Both the position numbers and the translations under genes were made by a program. A stretch of DNA of 64,000 nucleotides from Veillonellaceae bacterium (GTDB taxonomy: Bacteria; Bacillota; Negativicutes; JAAYSF01), in assembly GCA_012523975.1 (NCBI GenBank), contig JAAYSF010000065.1, positions 1 to 64,000 of the forward strand, written 5' to 3'. The notes below the pieces were generated by a model. It made no database searches. It had not been told where the DNA came from and saw only the letters and a list, made by a program, of their open reading frames with translations. This document shows, in pieces, positions 24,557 through 32,711 of this stretch (position 1 is the stretch's first letter; every line of letters starts with the position of its first letter).

Positions 24557-26728
24557 TTAATCTTTAATGTTTTCTGCAAGAATCTGAGCGACGTGTTTAA
24601 TCTTGATATTAGGAGCCTGCTTATCAAGACCGCCTTGTATTTGCATCATACAAGCCGGGCAGCCAACAGCAATTACTTCAGCGCCGCTATCTTTAATATT
24701 AGTAATTTTTTGTTTAAGCATCGGCATTGACAATTCAGTATATTTAATACCGAATGCACCAGCCATACCACAACACTTATCGCAATCTTTCATTTCAGTA
24801 AACTCATAGCCCTTAGCAGCTTCTAAAAGTTTACGAGGTTCTTCGTAAATGCCAAGTCCCCGTTTCATGTGGCAAGAGTCATGATAAGTAACTTTAGTGC
24901 CACCTGTTGTTTTGGTCAAGCGGCCGGCCTTAGCATACTGTTCAGCCACAAAGCTTGAAAACTCGCGGACTTTATGAGCAAACTTTTCAACCCTGGCTTT
25001 CATAGCCGGTTCATCAGCGAAGATCTCTGCATAAGTTTGATGTAATGTTTCAGCACAAGTAGGACAAGCCGATATAATAACATCAACATTTGCATCTTCA
25101 AAGGCTTTGATATTGCGTTTTGCAATATTCTTTGCAGTTTCACGGTCACCCATACCGAGAACAGGCTTACCGCAGCAGCTTTGATCTTCAGGGAATACTA
25201 CTTCCATCTTAAGGTCTTGTAGGACTTTGAATACTGATTCACCGGTTTCGGGGAATACAAAGTCAGTATTACAGCCTGCAAAGAATGCGACCCGTTTAAC
25301 TGGCTTATCAATTTTTTTAGTAATTTTTGAAATACGGTCGCGTAACGGAGTGTCAGCAACTGCTGGCAGACTGCGTTCTTTAGTCATCCCAGCTAAGAAG
25401 AGCGGTAAGTGACGGATTACTTTACCGGATTGGAATGGCTTTTGTCCGACAGAGGCAAGACGAAGGAGGGTGTGGAATACCTTACGGTTAGATAGAACAT
25501 TTTCGAATACAACTTTTGCTGCAAAAGGTAAGCCATTTTCTTTGACTGTTCTAGCCCTTAATTCTTCAATAAGACCTGGAATATTTATTTTTCCTGGACA
25601 TACTTCAGTACACTTTCGACAGCCTATACACATTTCGTTGATTTTTTCAAAGTCGCCCATGCTGTGTAGGAAAGCGGTTAGAATTGCGCCAATACCACCG
25701 GCATAAATATGTCCATAAACGTGTCCGCCTACTAAGGTATAAACAGGGCATACGTTGAGGCAAGAAGCGCAACGGAGACAGTTATAAATTTCCTTAAACT
25801 TATCATCATGCGCTGCTTTTAAACGACCATTATCGAGTATGATAATATGAACTTCTCTATCTTCTTCAACCCATTTGCCATCTTTCTTAACCATAGTCGG
25901 AGTTACACCGTCTACCATGGTCATATAACTTGTCATCTGCTGGCCTGTAGCACTACGCGGCAACTGCCTTAGTATGCTGGATGCATCTTGTATTGTCGGA
26001 ATGAGTTTTTCATAACCCATAATTACAACATGAATACGCGGTAAGGTAGTTACCAGGCGTGCATTACCTTCATTCGTTACCAGGCCGATGGCGCCATTTT
26101 CAGCAATACCAAAATTCGCGCCTGAAATACCCATGTCAGCCTGAAGGAACTCTTCACGTAAATTCTGACGGGCGACTTGGACCATGTAAGGAATATCAGT
26201 AGGAATATCTTCTTTGAGTTCTTTGGAGAAATATTCGGCAACTTGTTGACGATTAAGGTGAATAGCAGGCATAACCATGTGAGACGGTTTATGTCCAGCT
26301 ATAGCAATAATCCATTCACCAAGGTCAGTCTCTTTTACATGAAGACCTTCTGCCTCAAGGCTGTGATTTAAATGAATCTCTTCGGAAGCCATTGATTTGG
26401 ATTTTACAATGCGTTTGACGCCTTTTTCCTTGCATAGCTTGATAAGATATTCTTTAAGAGCATCACCGTCTTTAGCCCGGAACACTTTTGCCCCGCGCTT
26501 TGTTGCTTCAGCTTCAAATTTATCAGCAATTTCTTCAATATGCTCAACAGTGCGAGACTTCATGTTTTTGAATTGCTCGCGTAAAGCATCAAGGTTTTCA
26601 ACATTTTCGTAGGCTTTTGCCCTCGAAACAGGATAAGCTTCAGCGAAGCGGCTTAAAGCACCACGAAGTACTTCGTCATTGAGTTTCTCCTCAATCTCTT
26701 TTCTTATATTACGATTTTTGGTTTCCAT
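24557..26728 (-). CDS. LutB-LutA fusion, lactate-utilisation iron-sulfur protein
   Basis: This is a 723-residue fusion of the LutB and LutA parts of the L-lactate oxidation complex. Residues about 60-310 form a LUD domain (HLNRQQVAE, GANFGIAENGAIG). Two [4Fe-4S] motifs follow with cysteines at 317/320/323/327 and 367/370/373/377. The C-terminal third has two CCG domains: GCNTDF with SCCGKP, and HDSCHMKRG with CDKCCGMAG. In Bacillus, LutA and LutB are separate proteins. With LutC it would oxidise lactate and pass electrons to a membrane or flavoprotein carrier. ATG 26728 follows GAGGAGGTG. It lies 14 bases downstream of lutC. Confidence 0.9.
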   Translation of the reverse strand: METKNRNIRKEIEEKLNDEVLRGALSRFAEAYPVSRAKAYENVENLDALREQFKNMKSRTVEHIEEIADKFEAEATKRGAKVFRAKDGDALKEYLIKLCKEKGVKRIVKSKSMASEEIHLNHSLEAEGLHVKETDLGEWIIAIAGHKPSHMVMPAIHLNRQQVAEYFSKELKEDIPTDIPYMVQVARQNLREEFLQADMGISGANFGIAENGAIGLVTNEGNARLVTTLPRIHVVIMGYEKLIPTIQDASSILRQLPRSATGQQMTSYMTMVDGVTPTMVKKDGKWVEEDREVHIIILDNGRLKAAHDDKFKEIYNCLRCASCLNVCPVYTLVGGHVYGHIYAGGIGAILTAFLHSMGDFEKINEMCIGCRKCTEVCPGKINIPGLIEELRARTVKENGLPFAAKVVFENVLSNRKVFHTLLRLASVGQKPFQSGKVIRHLPLFLAGMTKERSLPAVADTPLRDRISKITKKIDKPVKRVAFFAGCNTDFVFPETGESVFKVLQDLKMEVVFPEDQSCCGKPVLGMGDRETAKNIAKRNIKAFEDANVDVIISACPTCAETLHQTYAEIFADEPAMKARVEKFAHKVREFSSFVAEQYAKAGRLTKTTGGTKVTYHDSCHMKRGLGIYEEPRKLLEAAKGYEFTEMKDCDKCCGMAGAFGIKYTELSMPMLKQKITNIKDSGAEVIAVGCPACMMQIQGGLDKQAPNIKIKHVAQILAENIKD

Positions 26729-26742
26729 TTAAATACACCTCC

Positions 26743-27345
26743 TCAGTTAATCTCTTCGTCAACGGCAATAATAACAAATCGGCAAGGGCCATGTACCCCA
26801 ATTGAAAGCACACGTTCTATATCAGCTGTACGGCTTGGCCCAGTAATAAAGCTGATATAACCCCGGTTAAATACCTTTGAAAGTACCTCTAAGGCTTCAT
26901 TAACCCCCGGTACAATATAACTGCTATTCATAAATACAATATGTAATGGGGGAAGCATGGAAACTAAACGATGCTCAATAGCATATCCATCCATACAGAC
27001 GCTGCCGGTTTCGGCTATTCCAAATTCTACAGCTGATATACCTATATCAGCTGTGTCGACATGTTCTGCAATATCAGTAGTAGAAGTGTATACTTCAAGA
27101 CCCATATTTTTAAGTTCATCAATAATTCCTGAAGCATCCTGCAGCGGACCATCGACAGCCACTATTTTTTTCGCGCCAGTTGTTTCGGCGAGCTCAGCAA
27201 TAATTTGTTTACCTTCGGCAGCAGTTTTAACACGAAAAATTTCGGCTGAAGCGGCTTTGCCTCTTGCTTCAAATTCAGAAAAATACTGTTCGCCAAATTT
27301 GCCGGCCGGGAAACTCTGTTTCCAGTTTTCACAGACTTTTTTCAA
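26743..27345 (-). CDS. lutC: LUD-domain protein LutC
   Basis: LutC is the small LUD-domain subunit of the LutABC lactate oxidase system. The 200-residue protein shows the typical IGISAVEFGIAETGSVCM segment and the C-terminal FITGPSRTADIE...GVHGP signature (SRTADIERVLSIGVHGP). The start is TTG at 27345 (- strand) with AAAGGAG about 8 bases upstream. It is the first gene of a two-gene operon with the LutB-LutA fusion. Three phased AATCCT repeats lie upstream and may control it. Confidence 0.9.
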   Translation of the reverse strand: MKKVCENWKQSFPAGKFGEQYFSEFEARGKAASAEIFRVKTAAEGKQIIAELAETTGAKKIVAVDGPLQDASGIIDELKNMGLEVYTSTTDIAEHVDTADIGISAVEFGIAETGSVCMDGYAIEHRLVSMLPPLHIVFMNSSYIVPGVNEALEVLSKVFNRGYISFITGPSRTADIERVLSIGVHGPCRFVIIAVDEEIN

Positions 27346-27423
27346 TTATTTCACTCCTTTTAAATTTATGAAAAAATAGTATTGGAAAATATAATCAAGT
27401 ACATATTCGCACTCTGTTCAAAA

Positions 27424-27476
27424 AATCCTTTCATGTTCGTAAGAAAAATCCTACGATTTCAGTAATATAATCCTAC
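27424..27476. repeat. Phased direct repeats upstream of lutC
   Basis: AATCCT occurs at 27424-27429, and the longer AATCCTAC at 27447-27454 and 27469-27476. The copies start 23 and 22 bases apart, close to two helical turns, as expected for regulator sites on one DNA face. The rest of 27346-27660 is AT-rich and holds TATAAT-like sequences at 27466 and 27494. No reliable -35 partner and no supported gene were found there. Confidence 0.4.
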
Positions 27477-27660
27477 AAAACAGCAAATAGTGTTATAATA
27501 ACTGGGTTCAGAGGCATTTTAAATTTAAATATTTTCACAAATAATTTAGAAGGAAATTTATTTTATTGATGGAATATATATTAATTAGCATTTTGGTAAT
27601 ATATATTTGCTAGACCGCAATTTTATGTCCTAGCTAATTCAAGAACTAAATATTATAAGG

Positions 27661-27806
27661 GAATAGGTGCTAATGCTTAAAATGGGAAGCCGGTGAAAAT
27701 CCAGCGCGGTCCCGCCACTGTAATGGTGAGTTCCTTACGTATACCACTGGACTATTCTGGGAAGGTGTAAGGAATGATGAGCCAGAGTCAGGAGACCTGC
27801 CTATTC
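27661..27806 (+). promoter_or_regulatory. Cobalamin (B12) riboswitch aptamer
   Basis: The aptamer core includes GGGAAGCCGGTGAAAATCC (27684-27702) and GGTCCCGCCACTGT (27708-27721). The B12 box GCCAGAGTCAGGAGACCTGC starts at 27781. A closing P1 stem pairs GAATAGG (27661-27667) with CCTATTC (27800-27806). It precedes the cobalamin biosynthesis operon, the classic target of feedback control by adenosylcobalamin. Confidence 0.95.
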
Positions 27807-27834
27807 TAACACACACCGTTATGACCTACGGTAG

Positions 27835-27904
27835 ATAGGCAGGTGGGTAGAATAATCTTATTGTGTTTATTTTTACCCCCCTGCAGTAGAGGGGTTTTTA
27901 TTTT
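27835..27904 (+). promoter_or_regulatory. B12 riboswitch expression platform with SD-containing hairpin
   Basis: Three alternative helices are visible. (B) ACCTGCCTAT (27795-27804) pairs perfectly with ATAGGCAGGT (27835-27844). (C) GCAGGTGGGTA (27839-27849) pairs with TACCCCCCTGC (27874-27884) at 10 of 11 positions. (D) CCCCT (27878-27882) pairs with AGGGG (27890-27894), followed by TTTTTATTTT. Hairpin D is a short terminator-like structure and also buries the cbiD Shine-Dalgarno AGAGGGG. Neighbouring helices share bases and so exclude one another. Confidence 0.7.
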
Positions 27905-28994
27905 GAAAAAACTGCGATCAGGAATTACAACTGGTACCTGTGCCGCTGCAGCTACAAAGGCGGCTTTGTTTGCGTGGCGGGGTGAAAGCCGAGATGAAGT
28001 GGAGGTAACAACACCACAAGGTATTGTTCTAAGTGTAAAAGTTGCGTCCTCTGTTGGTTATTCTAACGGCGGACAGGCCTCGGTAATTAAAGACGCCGGT
28101 GACGATCCTGACATAACGAATGGCTTAGAAATTACAGTCTCAGTTGAGGTTGTAACTAATCAAGCGATAATTATTAAAGCGGGTACTGGGGTAGGTATAG
28201 TAACTAAACCGGGATTATCAGTACCTGTAGGGCAACCGGCCATTAATCCGGGACCTCAAAAAATGATTATTCAGGCAGTTCGCGATGTGCTTAATGATAA
28301 TCTGGGAGCAATTGTTACAGTATCAATTCCTGATGGTGAAACGCTCGCTAAGCGAACACTTAATCCTATATTAGGAGTTGTCGGTGGCATCTCTATAATC
28401 GGGACAACAGGTATTGTTGAACCAATGTCAGAAGATGCCTTTAAAAATTCTTTAACACCACAAATTAGTGTCGTAAAAGCAGCCGGTTTTGATGATATTA
28501 TCTTTGTCCCCGGAAAAATTGGTCATGATATAGCTGTTAAGTACAAACTACCAAAAGAACAAATAGTACAAACAAGCAATTTTATTGGTCATATGCTGGA
28601 GAGCGCAGCTCATTTCAAAATCAAGCGAGTTCTTTTATTCGGGCATTTAGGTAAACTGGTCAAAGTAGCAGCAGGTATATTCCACACCCATAACAGAGTA
28701 GCTGACGGAAGATTAGAGACACTGGCGGCTTATATGGCAGCAAACGGAGCCCCGCGTGCAGCAATCCAGGAAATACTTAACTGCGTTACAACAGAGGCAG
28801 CTATACCAATTGTCGATAAATATTCAATGAACTATGTATATAATGTTTTAGCATCTCGGGCTAGCATGAGGGCCGAGCGTTATGTTTTTGGTGACTTTAA
28901 AGTTGGAACGGTAATTGTAACATTAGCCGGCGAAATACTCGGAATAGACGATACAGCACGAGAAATTGGAGGTAGCCTTGGATGGAGCATATAA
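27903..28994 (+). CDS. cbiD: Cobalt-precorrin-5B C1-methyltransferase CbiD
   Basis: CbiD methylates C-1 of cobalt-precorrin-5B in the anaerobic corrin pathway. The 363-residue product opens LRSGITTGTCAAAATKAAL, the family signature. Later segments GTTGIVEPMSEDA and FGHLGKLVKVAAGIFHTHN also match. TTG 27903 is chosen because AGAGGGG lies 8 bases upstream and the product starts at the conserved position. The ATG at 27843 would add 20 residues read from the riboswitch expression platform. It is the first gene of the large cobalamin operon and overlaps cbiE by 13 bases. Confidence 0.95.
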   Translation: MKKLRSGITTGTCAAAATKAALFAWRGESRDEVEVTTPQGIVLSVKVASSVGYSNGGQASVIKDAGDDPDITNGLEITVSVEVVTNQAIIIKAGTGVGIVTKPGLSVPVGQPAINPGPQKMIIQAVRDVLNDNLGAIVTVSIPDGETLAKRTLNPILGVVGGISIIGTTGIVEPMSEDAFKNSLTPQISVVKAAGFDDIIFVPGKIGHDIAVKYKLPKEQIVQTSNFIGHMLESAAHFKIKRVLLFGHLGKLVKVAAGIFHTHNRVADGRLETLAAYMAANGAPRAAIQEILNCVTTEAAIPIVDKYSMNYVYNVLASRASMRAERYVFGDFKVGTVIVTLAGEILGIDDTAREIGGSLGWSI

Positions 28995-29608
28995 TATCAA
29001 TAGTGGGAATTGGACCTGGTTCGCCCGAATACATGCTGCCCATAGCTCGCCGCACAATAGAAAAAGCTCGTGTACTAGTCGGCAGCAAACGAGCTTTGGA
29101 AACATATTCAAATGTTGACACTGTAACTAAAATAATTGATAGAGATATATGCAGTGTTATCGACTTTATAAAAAAGCAACTAGTATCGAACGATGTCGTG
29201 GTTATGGTATCAGGAGACCCCGGGTTTTACAGTATGCTTGGGGCCTTGCGGGAAACCTTTCCAACTGAACAATTGATAGTTATCCCTGGATTAAGTTCTG
29301 CTCAACTAGCTTTCGCCCGAATTGCAGAACTTTGGCAAGATGCAGTATTAACCAGTATGCATGGCCGAGATCAAGATGCTGAAATTTTAAAATACGTACC
29401 CAAGAAAAAACTAGGCATTTTAACTGATAGCATAAACAATCCGCAAAAAATAGCCCAAAAACTTATCGCACTTGGCTGGCCAGAGCAAACTAGGGTTTGG
29501 CTATGTGAAAATCTATCATATGAAAGTGAAAAGATTGTACCAACAAAACTCAAAGAGACAGTTACGATTGAAGGCTTTGCACATTGCGTGATGGTGGTGA
29601 AGGCATGA
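28982..29608 (+). CDS. cbiE: Cobalt-precorrin-7 C5-methyltransferase CbiE
   Basis: CbiE methylates C-5 of the corrin ring and works with CbiT. The 208-residue protein has the tetrapyrrole methyltransferase N-terminal motif VGIGPGSPEYM (residues 8-18) and the GDPGFYSM loop around 79-86 that binds SAM. In many bacteria CbiE is fused to CbiT (as CobL); here they are separate genes with an ATGA overlap. Confidence 0.94.
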   Translation: MEHIISIVGIGPGSPEYMLPIARRTIEKARVLVGSKRALETYSNVDTVTKIIDRDICSVIDFIKKQLVSNDVVVMVSGDPGFYSMLGALRETFPTEQLIVIPGLSSAQLAFARIAELWQDAVLTSMHGRDQDAEILKYVPKKKLGILTDSINNPQKIAQKLIALGWPEQTRVWLCENLSYESEKIVPTKLKETVTIEGFAHCVMVVKA

Positions 29609-30201
29609 CTCAACTAGGCATTAAAGACGAACTTTTTATCAGGGGAAAAATCCCGATGACAAAGCAAGAAATACGTATCCTAGTCATGGCCAAGGCAATG
29701 ATTAAGCCTGACGATATAATAATTGATATCGGGGCCGGTACTGGCTCAATATCAATAGAAGCGGCTCTACAGGCTAGTAGTGGACATGTATATGCTATTG
29801 AGCGAAATTCAGAGGGCGTTGCCTTAATCAGCGCGAACGCCGATAATTTTAAAGTCAAAAATATTACTGTTATATCTGGAAACGCACCAATTGCTCTCAA
29901 CGGTCTACCACAAGCAGACGTCATTTTTATTGGCGGCAGCGGCGGACATTTAAAGGATATTTTAGCTAAGACTGATGAACTGCTGAAACAAGGTGGACGA
30001 CTTATCGTTACGGCAGTAACAATAGAAACACTTTACCAAGCATTAACAATTATGCAAAGTAATGGTAACTATGAAATATCAGCTTCAGGAGTTCAAGTAA
30101 CAAGAATAAAACAAGTAGCGGCAGTCAACATGCTTGAAGCACTTAATCCAATTTATATAATTGCGTGTATTAAAGGAGGTCACAATGATACAACAAGGTA
30201 A
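29605..30201 (+). CDS. cbiT: Cobalt-precorrin-6B C15-methyltransferase (decarboxylating) CbiT
   Basis: CbiT methylates C-15 and decarboxylates the acetate side chain at C-12. The 198-residue Rossmann-type methyltransferase shows GIKDELFIRGKIPMTKQEIR at its N-terminus, a family hallmark, and the SAM motif DIGAGTGSISIEAA (about residues 43-56). ATG 29605 overlaps the cbiE stop (ATGA); the in-frame start at 29584 lies inside cbiE and lacks support. Confidence 0.94.
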   Translation: MTQLGIKDELFIRGKIPMTKQEIRILVMAKAMIKPDDIIIDIGAGTGSISIEAALQASSGHVYAIERNSEGVALISANADNFKVKNITVISGNAPIALNGLPQADVIFIGGSGGHLKDILAKTDELLKQGGRLIVTAVTIETLYQALTIMQSNGNYEISASGVQVTRIKQVAAVNMLEALNPIYIIACIKGGHNDTTR

Positions 30202-30901
30202 GTTCTATGGTATCGGGGTAGGCCCCGGAGCGCCTGATTTATTAACTGTTCGGGCGGCTAATATATTGAAGACTGTTGACATTGTCTGCGTGCCGCGGTC
30301 TAGCAAAGAGAATGACAGTGTTGCCTTAAAGGTCGCTGGCTCCTATATATCAGATAAAACAGAAATTCTTGAGATTTCAACGCCTATGACTCGTGATACA
30401 GCTGTTTTAAATGCAGAATGGGAAAGCGGAGCCGCAGTAATTGCAAAAAAATTATATGAAGGAAAGAGCGTTGCCTTTATAACCATCGGTGATGCAATGC
30501 TTTTTAGTACCTATACCTATATTCTCAAAAAACTAAAAAGTTTACTACCAGGCGTTTATACCGAAAGCATTCCAGGAATTACATCGTTCTCGGCAACTGC
30601 TGCTTTTATCAATACAGCTTTGGCCGAAGGAAGTGAAAAGTTGGCCATTATTCCAGCTATCGAAGACCCCAACGAGCTTAGGTCTATTCTTGCCAAATTC
30701 CCCAACGCCGTCTTAATGAAGGTAGCCGGGAAGTTTAATGAAATTGTTGAGGTTCTTGATGAGCTTCAGTTGAAAAACAAAGCTGTCTATGTCAGTAAAC
30801 TAGGCTACCCAGATCAGTTTATAACCTATGATTTAGATAGTCTCAAGAATACAAAGCGCGATTATCTATCCTTAATATTAGTTAAGCGGGAGGGCTTTTA
30901 G
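30185..30901 (+). CDS. cbiL: Cobalt-factor II C20-methyltransferase CbiL
   Basis: CbiL adds the C-20 methyl group to cobalt-sirohydrochlorin, the first peripheral methylation after cobalt insertion. The 238-residue protein has GIGVGPGAPDLLTVRA (residues 9-24), PRSSKENDSVA and the GDAMLFSTYTYI motif typical of CbiL/CobI. ATG 30185 follows AAAGGAGG. The gene overlaps the end of cbiT by 17 bases and abuts cbiF. Confidence 0.93.
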   Translation: MIQQGKFYGIGVGPGAPDLLTVRAANILKTVDIVCVPRSSKENDSVALKVAGSYISDKTEILEISTPMTRDTAVLNAEWESGAAVIAKKLYEGKSVAFITIGDAMLFSTYTYILKKLKSLLPGVYTESIPGITSFSATAAFINTALAEGSEKLAIIPAIEDPNELRSILAKFPNAVLMKVAGKFNEIVEVLDELQLKNKAVYVSKLGYPDQFITYDLDSLKNTKRDYLSLILVKREGF

Positions 30902-31659
30902 TGCAAGTTTACTTTATTGGAGCGGGTCCAGGAGACCCTGAACTTATCACTGTGAAGGGACAGCGATTACTTAATGAGGCCGATGTAATAATATATGCCG
31001 GTTCTCTCGTAAATCCAGCTTTATTATCGCTAGCAAAACCCGGAACTGCAATTTACAATAGTGCAACAATGACATTAGACGAAGTTATAGATGTAATGGA
31101 GCAAGCAGTTAAAGCTGATAAAAAAGTCGCTCGTTTACATACTGGCGATCCAAGTATTTACGGCGCTATTCAAGAACAAATGGATATCCTAAGTCAGAAA
31201 AACATTTCCTTTGAGGTAGTTCCAGGTGTTAGTTCGTTCTTGGCTACCGCTGCAGCTTTAAAGCGTGAATATACTTTGCCAGAAGTATCACAAACAGTTA
31301 TTATCACACGTTTGGAAGGCCGTACACCGGTTCCCCCAAAAGAGAAATTGAAAACTTTAGCTAGTCATGAAGCAACTATGTGCATTTTCTTGAGCGTACA
31401 TATGCTTGAAAATGTTATAACCGAACTAATTGAGGGAGGTTATCCGGACGACACACCAGTTGCAATTGTTCAAAAAGCCTCCTGGCCCGAGCAAAAAATC
31501 TTCCAAGGAACATTAAAAACAATTTCAGCAATTATACAAGATGCGGGGATAGACAGGACAGCTATGATAGTTGTCGGACGCTGCTTAGACACTGAGTATG
31601 CCTTATCCCGTCTATACGCTCCTGAATTTACGCATATGTATCGAGATGCTAAGGCATGA
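30901..31659 (+). CDS. cbiF: Cobalt-precorrin-4 C11-methyltransferase CbiF
   Basis: CbiF methylates C-11 of cobalt-precorrin-4. The 252-residue protein shows FIGAGPGDPELITVKG (5-20), YAGSLVNPALL near 39-49, LHTGDPSIYGAI, and the C-terminal VGRCL motif, all typical. GTG 30901 shares its first base with the cbiL stop codon; it is the expected start for this family (MQVYFIGAGPGD). Confidence 0.95.
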   Translation: MQVYFIGAGPGDPELITVKGQRLLNEADVIIYAGSLVNPALLSLAKPGTAIYNSATMTLDEVIDVMEQAVKADKKVARLHTGDPSIYGAIQEQMDILSQKNISFEVVPGVSSFLATAAALKREYTLPEVSQTVIITRLEGRTPVPPKEKLKTLASHEATMCIFLSVHMLENVITELIEGGYPDDTPVAIVQKASWPEQKIFQGTLKTISAIIQDAGIDRTAMIVVGRCLDTEYALSRLYAPEFTHMYRDAKA

Positions 31660-32711
31660 AAATCGCTATCATCACAGTGACTAATAACGGCGCTATTCTT
31701 GCCGATAAGTTAGTTCGCAATTTTGATGGAGATATAACGCTTTTCCAAAAAGTGGGGCGTAACCCTACACTTACTGGCTTTGTTTATACTAGTCTTAGTT
31801 CGCTAATGAACGATATTTTTAATAAATATGATGCTCTCATTTTTATCATGGCAGCGGGGATCGTCGTTCGGGTCATAGCCCCATTTGTAAACGACAAACG
31901 ATTTGATCCTGCCGTCGTAGTGATGGATGATCAAGGCCAGCACGTAATCAGTTTACTGTCTGGGCACATTGGCGGCGCAAATGAATTAACGCTAAAAATT
32001 AGCCGAATATTAGGAGCAGAAGCTGTAATCACTACTGCAACAGACGTAGCCGATAAGCCCGCCGCAGATTTGCTTGCCGCTAAACTTGGACTGGCCATCG
32101 AACCCTTCGATAGTCTAAAAGATATCAATGCTGCAATTGCCAACAATGATACAGTTGAATTTTTTGCCGACTTTGATTCACCTGAATATGAGCATTATAA
32201 ACTTGCAACAAACACATTAGGAATTAAAATGGAAAATATCGCCATGCTTAGTAAAATTGAATTTTCTGCTGCTGTTCTTATTACCAGCAAGCACTATACT
32301 CTCAAAAAACCCCACATTTACTTAAGAAAACCAAATCTTGCTGTCGGCATTGGTTGCCGCAGAGGCACATCACAGACGGCAATTTGGCGAGCAGTCGAAG
32401 ATGCCTGTAGCAAAATTGGGCGCAGTCTTCAAAGTATTACAATGCTTGGCAGCACCGTTTTAAAAAGCGATGAAGACGGCCTGCTTGAATTTGCGGCCAA
32501 AATAGATGTTCCAATAAAGTTTTTTAATAATCAGGAACTTAAGTCTTGCATTGAAATAAATAACCTTGAAGTGTCCAGATTCGTGGAAAAAGAGATAGGA
32601 GTTGGAAATGTATGCGAAGCGGCAGCGCTTTTAATGGGACAAACAAACAACCTGCTGTTGACCAAAGCCAAATATCCGGGTGTGACTGTAGCAATAGCCG
32701 AGGTCAATTAG
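31656..32711 (+). CDS. cbiG: Cobalt-precorrin-5A hydrolase CbiG
   Basis: CbiG opens the delta-lactone of cobalt-precorrin-5A and releases acetaldehyde during ring contraction. The 351-residue product has the N-terminal domain (IFIMAAGIVVRVIAPFVNDKR), the central SGHIGGANELT motif and a C-terminal domain with VGIGCRRGTS and KYPGVTVAIAE. The ATG overlaps the cbiF stop by four bases. The last 100 bases are shared with the cbiH frame. Confidence 0.94.
   Translation: MKIAIITVTNNGAILADKLVRNFDGDITLFQKVGRNPTLTGFVYTSLSSLMNDIFNKYDALIFIMAAGIVVRVIAPFVNDKRFDPAVVVMDDQGQHVISLLSGHIGGANELTLKISRILGAEAVITTATDVADKPAADLLAAKLGLAIEPFDSLKDINAAIANNDTVEFFADFDSPEYEHYKLATNTLGIKMENIAMLSKIEFSAAVLITSKHYTLKKPHIYLRKPNLAVGIGCRRGTSQTAIWRAVEDACSKIGRSLQSITMLGSTVLKSDEDGLLEFAAKIDVPIKFFNNQELKSCIEINNLEVSRFVEKEIGVGNVCEAAALLMGQTNNLLLTKAKYPGVTVAIAEVN

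Noticed and set aside
26957-27379. A 140-codon + strand frame opposite lutC
   Set aside because: It is antisense to lutC, which has a good ribosome binding site and family motifs; the frame has low-complexity Ser/Ala/Ile composition typical of a shadow.
27569-27613. A 14-codon hydrophobic frame (ATG with GAAGGA upstream) before the B12 riboswitch
   Set aside because: Spacing to the SD-like sequence is too long (about 13-15 bases) and the region is very AT-rich, so chance is the better explanation.
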